Source: Campylobacter massiliensis (GTDB lineage Bacteria; Campylobacterota; Campylobacteria; Campylobacterales; Campylobacteraceae). Taken from it: a stretch of DNA of 64,000 bases. The notes under the pieces were generated by a model, which worked only from the letters and a program-made list of their open reading frames with translations, was not told where the DNA came from and did no database searches. Location: the NCBI RefSeq assembly GCF_014253065.1, contig NZ_JACLZK010000002.1:186001-250000 (forward strand). Reading direction: 5' to 3'. Within the stretch, counting starts at the first letter, position 1; each line of letters starts with the position of its first letter. Made by a program: the position numbers and the translations under genes. Of this stretch, positions 8,737-18,970 are shown piece after piece.

Positions 8737-10052
8737 ACGAGACCATAGCCGCCGTCGCCACCGCGCACGGCGTAGGCTCGATCTCCATCATCAGGCTAAG
8801 CGGCGCGGACGCCCTTAGTCTAGCTCTAAAACTCACCAAAATCACCTCTCTTGTTCCGCGTTATGCTACTCTAACTAAAATTTACGCCGAAGGCGAGCTT
8901 ATCGACGAAGCGCTACTTATTTACTTCAAGGCTCCTCACAGCTTCACGGGCGAGGATGTGGTGGAGTTTCAGCTCCACGGCGGATTAGCGGTGGCAAATT
9001 TGATCCTAGGCGAGCTCATCAAAAACGGCGCCAGACTCGCGCGCGCAGGAGAGTTTAGCAAACGAGCGCTCATAAACGGTAAGATGGATTTTAGCAAGAT
9101 CGAGGCGATAAACTCGCTCATAAACGCAAAAAGCGAGGATAGCGTTAAAATCATCGCGCGCACAATGAGGGGCGACCTGGCTAAATTTGCGGACGAAATC
9201 CGCTCCGAGCTCGTAAAAACTCTGGCATTCGTGGAGACTAGCATCGACTATGCCGATGACGATCTGCCTGCCGATCTGCTGGAGAGTATCAGCCAAATGC
9301 TAAAACAAAACAGCGCTAAACTAGATAAAATCGTCGCCATAAGCCAGAGCAGAAAAGGGTTGCTCGAGGGCTTTAAAATCGCGATAGTCGGCAAGCCAAA
9401 CGTCGGCAAAAGCTCGATCTTAAACTCGCTTTTGTCCTATGAGCGCGCGATCATCAGCGACGAGGCCGGCACGACTAGAGACAGCATCGAGGAAGCCCTA
9501 AAAATCGGCACTCATCTAGTACGCATCATAGACACTGCAGGCATCCGCAAAAACGCGGGCAAGATCGAGCAGATCGGTATTTCGTATTCGCTGCGGGCTA
9601 TCGAGGAGGCTGACGTCATCCTGGCCGTTTTTGATGCGTCGCAGGAGGCTGATGAGCAGGATAGCGAGATCCTGGAGCTTTTAAAAAACTCGCAAAAAAA
9701 GATTTTTTACGTTCTAAATAAATGCGACCTCGGCGTTAAATTTACAAGTCCCGAAAATCCGATAAAAATTTGTGCAAAGCAAGGAACAGACGAGATAATA
9801 AGCAATCTAAAAACCTATCTCGACGCTCAGGAGACGAGCGAGATACTGCTAAATTCCACTCGTCAAATTTCAAGCTGCGAAGCGGCGAGCGAAGCTATAA
9901 AAAGGGCGTTAAATTTGCTCGCCGAGTCCGAGCTCGAGCTTTTTGCTTATGAGCTAAATACGGCGATAGAGCAAATCTCGTCGATCACGAAGCCGTTTGA
10001 GAGAAGCGAAATTTTAGACGAAATGTTTAGCAACTTTTGTCTGGGCAAATGA
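8733..10052 (+). CDS. mnmE: tRNA modification GTPase MnmE
   Basis: MnmE works with MnmG to add the carboxymethylaminomethyl group at wobble U34 of certain tRNAs. The N-terminal tetrahydrofolate-binding domain is followed by a GTPase domain with P-loop GKPNVGKS at residues 220-227, DTAGIRK, and NKCD. The C-terminal CxGK motif is present as the last four residues (CLGK), with the functional Cys. The length of 439 residues is slightly short for the family but complete. It closes the overlapped rpmH operon. Confidence 0.97.
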   Translation: MNETIAAVATAHGVGSISIIRLSGADALSLALKLTKITSLVPRYATLTKIYAEGELIDEALLIYFKAPHSFTGEDVVEFQLHGGLAVANLILGELIKNGARLARAGEFSKRALINGKMDFSKIEAINSLINAKSEDSVKIIARTMRGDLAKFADEIRSELVKTLAFVETSIDYADDDLPADLLESISQMLKQNSAKLDKIVAISQSRKGLLEGFKIAIVGKPNVGKSSILNSLLSYERAIISDEAGTTRDSIEEALKIGTHLVRIIDTAGIRKNAGKIEQIGISYSLRAIEEADVILAVFDASQEADEQDSEILELLKNSQKKIFYVLNKCDLGVKFTSPENPIKICAKQGTDEIISNLKTYLDAQETSEILLNSTRQISSCEAASEAIKRALNLLAESELELFAYELNTAIEQISSITKPFERSEILDEMFSNFCLGK

Positions 10053-10082
10053 TCAAATTTTACTCTCTAAAAAGGAAAAATA

Positions 10083-10820
10083 ATGAAAAAAATCTTATCT
10101 ACAGCCGCCCTAGCTGCGTTGCTAGGCGGCTGCATGCCTTCACAGGATCATCTAGCGAGTAGCGTAGTATCACCTGCGCCAGGCTGGATTAAATATCTAG
10201 AAAATGACGGCACTGTCGGCAATATCGCATTTTTCTCGGAAAATTTGAGCGCAACCTATGCGCAAAAAAACGGCGATATTATCGGTATGGCGCTCATAAA
10301 AAGAGACGGTCAAAACTTGAAGCTTGGCGACATGTACGCGCAAAACGGAACTTCGTTTATAGTTTTGGAGCTTAACGATAAAGAGCAATTCGGCTACCGA
10401 TACATAAATATGCGCGATAAAGCCGAGCACGAAGCCCTAAAAAAGGCTAAAAAGGTCAAATTTTATCAGTTTGGCGGCGGTATGCTAGAGAGCGTGGTTT
10501 TTAGCTCGGACTCGGGCGCCGTGTGCGAGAGTTTTGCAGCGGGCAAGACCGTAAAAGCTAGTGCAGTGACTAATTATTACGATAAAGAAAGCGCGAATAA
10601 TAGCGAGTTTTTCGCAACCGTGATGGATATCGGAGTGAAAAAGGGCAAAAGCGCCGAGATCAAAAATCTAGACTTTAAATTTTTCGTTAGCGACGGCAAG
10701 CTAGCCAGCACTCAGACGCGGGCTCGATCTGCGGAATTTAGGAGTAAAGTCATAGATGCCGACGCTAAAAAACAGGAGCGAATCCTATCAAACATCGTTT
10801 GCGCCGCGCCTAAAAACTGA
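10083..10820 (+). CDS. Putative lipoprotein, paralogue 1 of 3
   Basis: The signal peptide ends in the lipobox LLGGC at residues 13-17, so the mature protein should be lipid-anchored. The rest shares blocks with the two genes that follow: a W-x-K-YLENDGTVGNIAF block, KKVKFYQFGGGMLESVVF, a Cys in AVCESF, SAVTNYYDKES, FFATVMD, NLDFKF and a C-terminal IVC. The two conserved Cys may form a disulfide. I recognise no domain. No counterpart is known to me between mnmE and purL in C. jejuni, so this is probably a lineage-specific family made by tandem duplication. Confidence 0.85.
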   Translation: MKKILSTAALAALLGGCMPSQDHLASSVVSPAPGWIKYLENDGTVGNIAFFSENLSATYAQKNGDIIGMALIKRDGQNLKLGDMYAQNGTSFIVLELNDKEQFGYRYINMRDKAEHEALKKAKKVKFYQFGGGMLESVVFSSDSGAVCESFAAGKTVKASAVTNYYDKESANNSEFFATVMDIGVKKGKSAEIKNLDFKFFVSDGKLASTQTRARSAEFRSKVIDADAKKQERILSNIVCAAPKN

Positions 10821-10852
10821 TCTTTTTTATCAAATTTAAACGCGAGCGCGAG

Positions 10853-11590
10853 ATGAAAAAATTATTTCTAGCAGCCGTCGCAGCCTTGGCATTTAGCGGT
10901 TGCGCCGGCATCACTAGCAGCGCAAACAAAGCAGAGCAAGACGTCTCAAATATCGACGTTCCGGAGGACAACTGGACGAGATATCTGGGTACTGATGGCA
11001 CCGTTAGGGAGGTCGCCTTTTTGACGGCGTTTTTCTCGCGCGATTTTCGTACTCAGCCTGAAGACGGCGAGACTACAGGCTTTGCTCTTACTAAAAAAGA
11101 GGGCAGCAGGCTACCTTTTAGGCTCGGAGCCGTCCATAAAAGCGGCGATAGAGCGTTTATGCTAAAAGATGCCGATACCGAGGCGGAGTTTGATCTAAAG
11201 GATGAAGCGAGCGCGACCGAGCTTTGGGATGCTCGGCGGATCAAATTTTATGAATTTAGCTCAAATTTGACGACGGTAGCGGTTTTTGAGGCGCCGATTT
11301 CGGTTTGCGAGGCATTTAAAAAAGGCGGCGACGTTAGCGTGAAATCCGTATCTAGCTACTATGATACGCAAAATTTAGAAAAACGGTATTTTACGGCCGT
11401 TATAACGCAGGCAAAAATTTCGTCCAAAGGCGGCGCGCTACTTTTAAAATCTCATATAGAAAATTTTACAAATCCAGACAGTCCGCGAGAAGTAGCCGAA
11501 AAAACGCCTAAATTTGAGGAAAAAATCCAAAACGAGTTGCGCGGGTATGAGCCGAGGCTTAATCAAATTTGCTCTTTGAGCGAGAAGTAA
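10853..11590 (+). CDS. Putative lipoprotein, paralogue 2 of 3
   Basis: The lipobox is AFSGC at residues 15-19. The protein has the same order of blocks as its neighbours (WTRYLGTDGTVREVAF, RRIKFYEFSSNLTTVAVF, VCEAF, SVSSYYD, ICSLSEK) but is the most diverged of the three; the GGG(M/I)LESVV block is replaced by SSNLTTVAV. The usual ribosome site is weak, with only GAGCGCGAG upstream. Function is unknown. Its stop lies 11 bases before the ATG chosen for the third copy. Confidence 0.85.
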   Translation: MKKLFLAAVAALAFSGCAGITSSANKAEQDVSNIDVPEDNWTRYLGTDGTVREVAFLTAFFSRDFRTQPEDGETTGFALTKKEGSRLPFRLGAVHKSGDRAFMLKDADTEAEFDLKDEASATELWDARRIKFYEFSSNLTTVAVFEAPISVCEAFKKGGDVSVKSVSSYYDTQNLEKRYFTAVITQAKISSKGGALLLKSHIENFTNPDSPREVAEKTPKFEEKIQNELRGYEPRLNQICSLSEK

Positions 11591-11601
11591 AGAGGATAAA
11601 A

Positions 11602-12354
11602 ATGAAAAATACGATGATTTTTAAGACGGTAGCGGCGGCTGTCGCGGCGTTGGCATTTAGCGGTTGCGCGGGCATTACCGGCGACATAGGCGGCGAGAGA
11701 GCGTGGCGTACGTATATGGAAAACGACGCTAGCATACAGCAGATCGGATTTATAACCGAGACTACAGTCTACGAGATGAGCGGCGGCAAAAAAGAGGAAA
11801 AATTCGGCGACTATATGGGTAGGGCCGAGGTGAAATCGCCGGGCGAGAGCGACTCGGCGAGCCAAAATCTAGGCTGGGTTTATGCAAGCGGCGACGGAGT
11901 AAAAACTCTGATAGTGATTGATCTAGATAGCGGTAAAAATGTAGATTTGAGCGATAAAGACGAGATAAAAAAGCTACAAAACTCAAAGAAATTTAAGTTT
12001 TACGAATTTGGCGGCGGGATCCTTGAGAGCGTGGTTTATAGCGCGCAAAAATCTCCCGTTTGCAAGGCGTTTTTTAGCGGCGAACCTATAAGCGCCAGAA
12101 GCGTGACGAACTACTATGTGGGCGCGTCTGACGAGTTTTTCGCTACCGTGATCGACGCGAAGATAGTCGGAAACAAGGGCTTTGAGATAGAAAATCTGGA
12201 CTTTAAATTTAACCTGCCGAGCAGCAAACTAGCCGAAGCTAAAGAGCAGGCAACCTCTGCGAAATTTAAACAAGACGTCATCGAGCAAGACCTCAAAAAG
12301 CAAGGACGCATCCTGCTAAACATACTTTGCTACCATAGCATGCCGAGCAAATAG
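11602..12354 (+). CDS. Putative lipoprotein, paralogue 3 of 3
   Basis: The frame is open from 11569, but the ATG at 11602 follows AGAGGA and directly gives a signal peptide with lipobox AFSGC, so I start it there (250 residues). The signal peptide (VAALAFSGCAGIT) is nearly identical to that of the second copy, while the body (FKFYEFGGGILESVVY, SARSVTNYY, FFATVIDAK, ENLDFKF) is closer to the first. That mosaic pattern suggests gene conversion among the copies. Function is unknown. Confidence 0.85.
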   Translation: MKNTMIFKTVAAAVAALAFSGCAGITGDIGGERAWRTYMENDASIQQIGFITETTVYEMSGGKKEEKFGDYMGRAEVKSPGESDSASQNLGWVYASGDGVKTLIVIDLDSGKNVDLSDKDEIKKLQNSKKFKFYEFGGGILESVVYSAQKSPVCKAFFSGEPISARSVTNYYVGASDEFFATVIDAKIVGNKGFEIENLDFKFNLPSSKLAEAKEQATSAKFKQDVIEQDLKKQGRILLNILCYHSMPSK

Positions 12355-12698
12355 TCGTTTGCGGCGGGTAATCGCCCGCCGAATTTACATAGCGTCGAAC
12401 GCTCTTGCGTCAAATTTAGGGTGCTAATATGCTTAAATTTTTAATTTTCCACAGTTGCTTCAAAATTGGCATTTGTCTAAAATTTGAGCCACTCGCCAAG
12501 ACCCGCACCGCAAAAATGCCGATTTTCAGTCAAATTTGAAGTCGAATCAATAATTACAAATAAAATATTTTTAGCTTGCCGTGTTAAATTTAGCCTCTTG
12601 TTTCACCCGTCAAATTTTGCCTCGTTTTCGCCCCTTTGGTTTATCAAGTTTTTATACGAATTTAAGTAAAATCAACCAAAATTTTTTAAAGGCTAAAA
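12355..12698. other. Intergenic region before purL
   Basis: Besides the hairpin at 12362-12381 I see several AAATTT words and, near 12668, TAAAAT upstream of purL, which could be a -10 element. No convincing gene or RNA is visible; the 61-codon frame near 12484 has no family features. Confidence 0.5.
12362..12381 (+). terminator. Hairpin after the lipoprotein cluster
   Basis: CGGCGGG at 12362-12368 pairs perfectly with CCCGCCG at 12375-12381 across a 6-base loop, 7 bases after the third lipoprotein stop. There is no clear T-run after it, so intrinsic termination is likely but not certain. Confidence 0.5.
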
Positions 12699-14888
12699 AT
12701 GGACAAAGCTACCGTAAAAGCGCACAAAATCAGCGATCAAGAGTATGAGGAGATCCTAAAAATCCTAGGCAGAGAACCTAATTTGCTCGAGCTTGGGATA
12801 TTTTCTGCTATGTGGAGCGAGCACTGCAGCTACAAGTCGAGTAAAAAGTACCTAAACGGCTTCCCGACCAAGGCACCGTGGGTGATCCAGGGTCCTGGCG
12901 AGAACGCGGGCGTCATCGACGTCGGAGGCGGCGTTGCGGCGGTGTTTAAGATGGAGAGCCACAACCACCCGAGCTTCATCGAGCCTTTTCAGGGCGCGGC
13001 GACGGGCGTGGGCGGGATACTGCGCGACGTATTTACGATGGGCGCGCGGGTCGTGGCAAACATGAACTCGCTACGATTCGGCGAGGTGCGCGGCGAGAGC
13101 GAAAACGCGAAAAAACAGCGCTACCTACTAAAAGGCGCGGTTGCAGGCATCGCTCACTACGGCAACTGCATGGGTATACCTACTATCGGCGGCGAGACGA
13201 CGTTTGATCCTAGCTTTAACGGCAACATCCTAGTAAACGCATTTGCGCTCGGGCTTTGTAAGAGCGACGAGATATTTTACGGAAGGGCCGAAGGCATCGG
13301 CAATCCAGTGATCTACGTCGGCTCAAAGACCGGCCGCGACGGGCTCGGAGGTGCCGTGATGGCGAGCGATAGCTTTAACGACGCAAACAAATCTCTGCGT
13401 CCGACCGTGCAGGTGGGCGATCCGTTTGCCGAAAAGCTGCTGATGGAGGCGTGCTTGGAGTTATTTAAAACCGATTACGTCGTAGGCATCCAGGATATGG
13501 GCGCGGCGGGGCTAACGTCTAGTAGCTTTGAGATGGCCGGACGCAGCGGCAGCGGTATGAAGATGTATCTAGATCGCGTGCCTATGCGCGAGACTGGCAT
13601 GACGCCGTATGAGCTAATGCTTAGCGAATCTCAGGAGCGTATGCTCATCTGCGCCAAAAAGGGCTGCGAGCAAAAGATACTCGAGATATTTAAAAAATGG
13701 GATCTAGACGCCGAGATCATCGGCGAGGTAACAAACAGCGGCATGATGGAGCTTTATTGGCACGGCGAGCTAGCGGGCGAGATACCGATAGCGCCGCTTA
13801 GCGAAGCCTCTCCGGTGCTTGACCGACCGACTGCGCGCCCAAAATACCTAGACGAGATCAAAAATTTGCAAATCCCGGAGAGTGCGGATAATAAAACCGC
13901 GTTTTGGAAGTTGCTTGGCGAGCCAGAGGTGCTAAACAAGTCGCTGATCTACGATCAATACGACGCAAATATCCAAACAAACACCATCAAGCAACCGGGA
14001 CTCCTCGGAGCTGCGGTTATCCGCGTGAAAGAAACGGGCAGGGCGATCGCGATGGCGGCGCAGTGCGACCCGCGGGCGAATTTCGTAGATCCCAAAATCG
14101 GCGCGGCTAGAGCGGTCGCGGCGGCCGGACGAAAGGTCGCGATGAGCGGAGCGACGCCTCTAGCCATCACCGACTGCCTAAACTACGGCAATCCGCAAAA
14201 TCCGGAGGTCATGTGGCAGTTCGCGCAGGGCTGCGAGGGTATCAAAGAGGCTTGCCGCGAACTAAATACGCCCGTCGTCAGCGGCAACGTGAGCCTATAT
14301 AACGACACCGAGGGCGTGAGCGTCTATCCGACGCCCGCGATCGTGACGGTGGGCGTGAACGAGGACGCAAATGCGAGCCTGCCAAGCGTCTTTACGTGCG
14401 CCGGCACGGCGATATACCTGCTTGGCGAGACGAATGGCGAATTTGCCGCGTCGCTTTACGCTAAGGCGCTATTTGACGCAGTGGGCGGCGAGCTGGCCGC
14501 GGTGGACTATAAAAAAGAGCGCGCGATGTGGGATCTGGTCATCGAGGCAAACAAATCGGGCGCGCTAGAGTTTGCAAACAGCGTAGGCGTGGGTGGCGTA
14601 GCCATAACGCTAGCAAAAATGGCGTGCCTAAGCGGGCTTGGCGCGGAGTGCAAATTTGACGTTAAAAAGCCGAATTTCATCTTTGACGAGAGCTTTTCTC
14701 GCGCGATCGTCGGCGTAAAAGACGAGGCTAAATTTGAATCTCTAGCCGCTAAACACGGCGTCAAATTTGAAAAAATCGGCGCAGTGGGCGGAGATAAATT
14801 TAAACTAAATGATATCGATGAAAAGCTAAGCGACGTGAGCGAGGTCTATTTTAATAAATTTGCCGCAATCATCCGCCAGGAGGACTAA
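12699..14888 (+). CDS. purL: Phosphoribosylformylglycinamidine synthase subunit PurL
   Basis: This is the 729-residue short PurL, the fourth step of de novo purine synthesis, which needs separate PurS and PurQ partners. It carries the usual landmarks: [49 protein letters not shown] and [14 protein letters not shown]. The length is normal for the small form. The ATG is preceded by AAAGG. It is separated from purH by two unrelated genes, an order partly shared with C. jejuni (Cj0955c-Cj0953c). Confidence 0.98.
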   Translation: MDKATVKAHKISDQEYEEILKILGREPNLLELGIFSAMWSEHCSYKSSKKYLNGFPTKAPWVIQGPGENAGVIDVGGGVAAVFKMESHNHPSFIEPFQGAATGVGGILRDVFTMGARVVANMNSLRFGEVRGESENAKKQRYLLKGAVAGIAHYGNCMGIPTIGGETTFDPSFNGNILVNAFALGLCKSDEIFYGRAEGIGNPVIYVGSKTGRDGLGGAVMASDSFNDANKSLRPTVQVGDPFAEKLLMEACLELFKTDYVVGIQDMGAAGLTSSSFEMAGRSGSGMKMYLDRVPMRETGMTPYELMLSESQERMLICAKKGCEQKILEIFKKWDLDAEIIGEVTNSGMMELYWHGELAGEIPIAPLSEASPVLDRPTARPKYLDEIKNLQIPESADNKTAFWKLLGEPEVLNKSLIYDQYDANIQTNTIKQPGLLGAAVIRVKETGRAIAMAAQCDPRANFVDPKIGAARAVAAAGRKVAMSGATPLAITDCLNYGNPQNPEVMWQFAQGCEGIKEACRELNTPVVSGNVSLYNDTEGVSVYPTPAIVTVGVNEDANASLPSVFTCAGTAIYLLGETNGEFAASLYAKALFDAVGGELAAVDYKKERAMWDLVIEANKSGALEFANSVGVGGVAITLAKMACLSGLGAECKFDVKKPNFIFDESFSRAIVGVKDEAKFESLAAKHGVKFEKIGAVGGDKFKLNDIDEKLSDVSEVYFNKFAAIIRQED

Positions 14889-15005
14889 AATTTGACGCCC
14901 GATTTTGGCACGGCAGGTTTAGCCGAACTAAATTTGAGCGGCGTAAATTTGACGCTTGCTAAATTTAGCTTGCCTCGGCGATATTCATCCGCGCGCTTTG
15001 GCGTC

Positions 15006-15021
15006 AAATTTGATCAAATTT
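15006..15021. repeat. 16-base palindrome of AAATTTGA words
   Basis: AAATTTGATCAAATTT is a perfect palindrome in the gap after purL. It is made of two head-to-head AAATTTGA words, like the hairpins after several other genes in this window. It may form a small hairpin, but there is no loop to favour one. Confidence 0.6.
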
Positions 15022-15109
15022 AAGTAGCTCGCGATGATGATCTGATATCTCGACGAGCTTGCAGGCGACCGTAAAAGTAAAATTTAATACGAATTTGAAA
15101 GGAAAGTAG

Positions 15110-16168
15110 ATGTCTTGGAAAGACTTTTTAAACAACAAAGAAGAAGAACAGCCGCAAAAGGAGGGCAGAGGAATGGATCAAAAAAGCGTAGCTAAGCCGC
15201 CGGTGCTATTTAGCGAGACTCAGCAGGTACTAAAGGCGGTCGAGGCCAAACTGGGCGGCACGCTCATCACCTACTACAACTCAAACGCGGGCAGCGTCTG
15301 CGGCAACGACGCGAGCGCGATGTATGAAATTTTAAAGGGCAAAAAGATAGAAAACGCGTTTTTGTTTATCAAAAGCGACGGCGGCAGCGGTATCGCAGCA
15401 CTTCGTATTATTAGCACCCTTAGAAACTACTGCAAAAACATCACCGCGCTCATCCCGGCTAACTGCGCGTCGGCCGCGACGATGATGGCGCTTGGCGCAA
15501 ACGAGATCGTGATGGGGCCGCTAGCGTATCTAACCGCCGTCGATACCTCGCTAAAGCACGCGATGAGCCCGATAGATAACGGCAACGAGCGCGTTAGCGT
15601 GTCGATGGACGAGCTAAACCGCGTGATAAAGCTGTGGAAAATGCACGAAAAAGACAACGACGAAAACCCGTATAAATCGCTATATAACTACATCCATCCG
15701 CTGGTTTTCGGCGCCGTAGACCGCGCTAGCTCGCTCTCGCTTAAGATTTGCTGCGAGCTTTTGCGCTATCACATGAACGACGAGGCAAAGATCCAAAACA
15801 TCTCCGAGCGCCTAAACAGCGACTACCCGGCGCATGATTATCCGATACTTTTCCGCGAGGCCGAGGAGATCGGACTGCACGTGCAAAAGATGGACAACGA
15901 GCTAAACGAGATGCTTCAGGAGCTTACGCTTCTTTACTCCGAGATGGGACAGCGCGCGTTTACCGACTACGACGAGAACAGCTATCACGACAACAACATC
16001 GCAAACATCATCGAGGCAAACGGCAAGCAGATTTATTATCAGATCGACAAAGACTGGTTCTACCGCCCCGACGAGCGCCGCTGGAACGTGATGAACGACG
16101 AGAGCTCGTGGCGTAAAAACGAGCTAGTAGGCGGCAAACTCAAAAATACAATTTATCATTTATGGTGA
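15110..16168 (+). CDS. SDH-family serine protease-like protein (Clp/crotonase fold)
   Basis: The protein resembles serine dehydrogenase proteinases, a family related to SppA and ClpP. The core runs from about residue 40 to 270. It includes LFIKSDGGSGIAALRI (oxyanion-side loop) near residues 85-100, and NCASAATMMALGANEIVMG, in which Ser121 is the expected nucleophile. Family members usually have an SAG-type motif at this point; here it is SAA. There is no signal peptide, so it should act in the cytosol or at the membrane surface. It lies 4 bases before a DjlA-like co-chaperone gene, and the pair may act together in protein quality control; that is inference. Confidence 0.8.
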   Translation: MSWKDFLNNKEEEQPQKEGRGMDQKSVAKPPVLFSETQQVLKAVEAKLGGTLITYYNSNAGSVCGNDASAMYEILKGKKIENAFLFIKSDGGSGIAALRIISTLRNYCKNITALIPANCASAATMMALGANEIVMGPLAYLTAVDTSLKHAMSPIDNGNERVSVSMDELNRVIKLWKMHEKDNDENPYKSLYNYIHPLVFGAVDRASSLSLKICCELLRYHMNDEAKIQNISERLNSDYPAHDYPILFREAEEIGLHVQKMDNELNEMLQELTLLYSEMGQRAFTDYDENSYHDNNIANIIEANGKQIYYQIDKDWFYRPDERRWNVMNDESSWRKNELVGGKLKNTIYHLW

Positions 16169-16172
16169 TATT

Positions 16173-16916
16173 TTGAATTTTATTTTTTGGTTTTTGATCT
16201 TTTGCGGGATTTACTATCTGGTCACAAATTTTAGCCAAAATCCCGCAAATTTAGGTGGCTCGCGAAAACGGGCGATGTTTGAAGAGGCTAAATTTCTAGT
16301 TAGCCTGCTCGCCAAAGTCGCCAAAAGCGACGGCAGGGTAAATGAGCTAGAGGCTCGCCTCATCAGCGAGACGCTAGACGATATCACGCTAAGGCTCGGT
16401 AACGACGCAGCGATGAGAGCGGAGCTAAAGCAGATCTATAACCGCGAAAAAGAGACGGTGCATAATGCCTATTTTATCGCGCGGCAGTACAGAGATCGCT
16501 TCCGTCTTGGCCAAGACGCCGCGGCCGCAAAGATATCGTTTTTGTTAAATTTAGCCTACATAGACGGCGAATTTAGCAAAAGCGAGCGCAATATCATCGA
16601 GCAGATCGCCTCAGGATTTGGGCTTGACGAGGGTATTTTTGAAGCGATACTGGCGAGGTTTGAGGCATTTTACGATCAAAGGCAGACGCGGAGAAATCCT
16701 TACGAAATGCGTACGAAAAGCCCGTACGCAGTGCTCGGGCTAAAAGAGGACGCGCCGTTTGACGAGGTAAAAAAGCGCTACCGAGAACTCGTAAAAAAAT
16801 ATCATCCAGATATCCTTATGGGGCGCGGCGAGAGCGAGGAGATGATAGAGAAAAGTACCAGAAAACTGCAAGAGATAAATGAGGCGTATGAAACCATAAA
16901 GCAAAGTACGACTTAG
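16173..16916 (+). CDS. djlA: DjlA-like membrane co-chaperone (TerB + DnaJ domains)
   Basis: An N-terminal membrane segment (residues 1-20) is followed by a TerB-like acidic helical domain (about 35-170, with AKSDGRVNELE and AYIDGEFSKSE) and a C-terminal J domain with HPD at residues 211-213. This is the DjlA layout, in which the J domain stimulates DnaK at the membrane. The start is TTG at 16173, 4 bases after the protease stop, so coupling is likely. C. jejuni has a DnaJ-like gene in the same place (Cj0954c). A MITE-like element begins 1 base after its stop codon. Confidence 0.87.
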   Translation: MNFIFWFLIFCGIYYLVTNFSQNPANLGGSRKRAMFEEAKFLVSLLAKVAKSDGRVNELEARLISETLDDITLRLGNDAAMRAELKQIYNREKETVHNAYFIARQYRDRFRLGQDAAAAKISFLLNLAYIDGEFSKSERNIIEQIASGFGLDEGIFEAILARFEAFYDQRQTRRNPYEMRTKSPYAVLGLKEDAPFDEVKKRYRELVKKYHPDILMGRGESEEMIEKSTRKLQEINEAYETIKQSTT

Positions 16917-16917
16917 A

Positions 16918-17205
16918 GGCTTGTCTCGCGAGTGCTTTTGAACGAGCTTAAAATTTTCTCCCTCGATGAACTACTTGTTCTATCTTCGGTCGAAAATTTT
17001 GGCGCAACGTCCAAAATCATCTCACGATACTTCGCCTTTTAAATTCGTAAATTTTAGCCAGGTTTTTGTAAAATTCAGCCAAATTTCGGTGCGGTATTTT
17101 GAGATGATTTTTCGAGTTTTGAAGCAAAATTGAGCGTGCGCTAGGCATATAGCCTGCGGAGCGAAAATTTTGCAAAATCTCGAAAAAGCACTCAAAAGAC
17201 AAGCC
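16918..17205. repeat. MITE/BIME-like element 1 (inverted copies A and B)
   Basis: The element opens with GGCTTGTCTCGCGAGTGC (copy A, about 16918-17040) and closes with the inverted counterpart GCACTCAAAAGACAAGCC (copy B, about 17094-17205). Each copy has a 13-base hairpin core: GAACTACTTGTTC at 16968-16980 and AGGCATATAGCCT at 17143-17155. The cores are flanked by AAAATTTT-rich arms and followed by AAAATCATCTC. Copy A is clearly homologous to copy C at 35750-35867. The element has no coding capacity and fills the djlA-purH gap. I do not recognise it; no obvious target duplication is visible. Confidence 0.75.
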
Positions 17206-17225
17206 GGCAAAAGAAAGGAATATAA

Positions 17226-18764
17226 ATGAGAGCATTAATCAGCGTCAGCGATAAAGAGGGGGTTGTAGAGTTTGCCAAAGGACTCGAGCGACTAGGTTTT
17301 GAGATATTAAGTACGGGCGGCACGCACAAACTGCTAAAAGAGCAGGGCGTAAAAGCGGTCGAAGTGAGCGAATATACGGGCTCGCCCGAGATGTTTGAGG
17401 GGCGCGTAAAAACCCTGCACCCAAAGATTCACGGCGGGATCTTGCACAAGCGAAACGACGTAAACCACGTGAGCCAAGCCGCGCAGCACGGCATCGGCGG
17501 CATCGATCTGGTCTGCGTAAATTTATATCCGTTTAAGCAAACCACCATCCGCACCGATGATTTTGACGAGATCATCGAAAACATCGACATCGGAGGCCCT
17601 GCGATGGTGCGCTCGGCGGCTAAAAACTTCGCTAGCGTTTATATCGTCACGAGTCCGCTTGACTATGACGAGGTTTTGCGCGTCATAGGGGGCGCGGACG
17701 AGAGCGAGAAGGCTACTTTTAGGCGAAATTTGATGATAAAAGCCTACGAGCACACCGCGGCCTACGACTCAATGATCGCAAACTATATGAACGAGCGCTT
17801 TAACGACGGTTTTGGCGAGATGAAATTTATCGCCGGTAGCAAGGTTTTTGACGCGCGTTACGGCGAAAACCCGCACCAAAAGGGCGCGCTATACGAGTTT
17901 GATTATTTTTTCAGCAACAACTTCACCGCGCTAAAAGGCGAAGCTAGCTTTAACAACATCACCGATATAAACGCCGCTTTGGCGCTAGCAAGCAGCTTTG
18001 ACGCCGCTCCTGCGGTCGCCATCGTCAAGCACGCTAACGCTTGCGGTTTTGCCGTAAAATCAAATCTGCTAGAAAGCTACGTCGAAGCGCTAAAATGCGA
18101 TCCCGTGAGCGCATACGGCGGAGTCGTGGCGATAAACGGCACGCTAGACCGCGCTTTGGCCGAAAAAATCAACGAAATCTACGTCGAGGTCATCATCGCC
18201 GCAAACGTGGACGAGGATGCGCTTGCGGTATTTGAAGCCAAAAAGCGCATCAAAATTTTCACCCAGGGCAATAAATTTTTACAGCGCGCAAACGACAAAT
18301 ACGACTTCAAGCACGTTGACGGCGGCTTTGTCTATCAGCAAAGCGATGAGGTGAAAGCTAGCGAGCTAGAAAATATGAAACTACAAACCGAGCGCGCAGC
18401 CGGCGAAGCCGAGCTAAAAGACCTCGAGATCGCGTGGAAGGTCGCGGCTCTCACGAAAAGTAACTGCGTCGTCTACGTGAAAAACAGCGCCGTAGTCGCC
18501 ATCGGTATGGGTATGACTAGCCGCGTAGACGCCGCGCGTGCGGCCGTGGCCAAGGCACGCGATATGGGGCTTGATTTATGCGGTTGCGCGCTTGCTAGCG
18601 AGGCGTTTTTCCCGTTCCGCGATAGCATCGATATCGCAAGCGAGGCGGGCGTAAAAGCCGTGATACAGCCTGGCGGCAGTATCCGCGACGATGAGGTCGT
18701 AGCTGCAGCAAACGAGCACGGCATGGCGATGTATTTTACCGGCGTGCGCCACTTTTTACACTAA
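17226..18764 (+). CDS. purH: Bifunctional AICAR transformylase/IMP cyclohydrolase
   Basis: PurH carries out the last two steps of IMP synthesis. The N-terminal cyclohydrolase domain shows [29 protein letters not shown] and [13 protein letters not shown]. The transformylase domain shows [23 protein letters not shown] and the C-terminal [17 protein letters not shown] plus [12 protein letters not shown]. The length of 512 residues is normal. AAAGGA lies just before the ATG. A strong hairpin follows the stop. Confidence 0.98.
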   Translation: MRALISVSDKEGVVEFAKGLERLGFEILSTGGTHKLLKEQGVKAVEVSEYTGSPEMFEGRVKTLHPKIHGGILHKRNDVNHVSQAAQHGIGGIDLVCVNLYPFKQTTIRTDDFDEIIENIDIGGPAMVRSAAKNFASVYIVTSPLDYDEVLRVIGGADESEKATFRRNLMIKAYEHTAAYDSMIANYMNERFNDGFGEMKFIAGSKVFDARYGENPHQKGALYEFDYFFSNNFTALKGEASFNNITDINAALALASSFDAAPAVAIVKHANACGFAVKSNLLESYVEALKCDPVSAYGGVVAINGTLDRALAEKINEIYVEVIIAANVDEDALAVFEAKKRIKIFTQGNKFLQRANDKYDFKHVDGGFVYQQSDEVKASELENMKLQTERAAGEAELKDLEIAWKVAALTKSNCVVYVKNSAVVAIGMGMTSRVDAARAAVAKARDMGLDLCGCALASEAFFPFRDSIDIASEAGVKAVIQPGGSIRDDEVVAAANEHGMAMYFTGVRHFLH

Positions 18765-18779
18765 AATTTGATCGTTTTT

Positions 18780-18819
18780 GCGGCGAGGCGGCGTAAATTT
18801 GACTGCGCCGTTTCGCCGC
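18780..18819 (+). terminator. Hairpin after purH
   Basis: The 14-base arm at 18780-18793 pairs with 18806-18819 using two G-T wobbles, with a 12-base loop, 15 bases after the purH stop. The stem is very GC-rich. There is no strong T-run afterwards, so it could also serve as an RNA-stability hairpin. Confidence 0.6.
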
Positions 18820-18970
18820 ATTGAATATTTAGCCCGCATATTGGACGGTAGCTTGACTCGTATTTGCCGATCTTACGCGAACGATATTTTCTCAAATTTG
18901 ACTTGTCGGCTTTAAATTTGGACTGCGATTTGCTTGCGCTTTGGAGATTAAATTTAATTGAAAGCGATTT

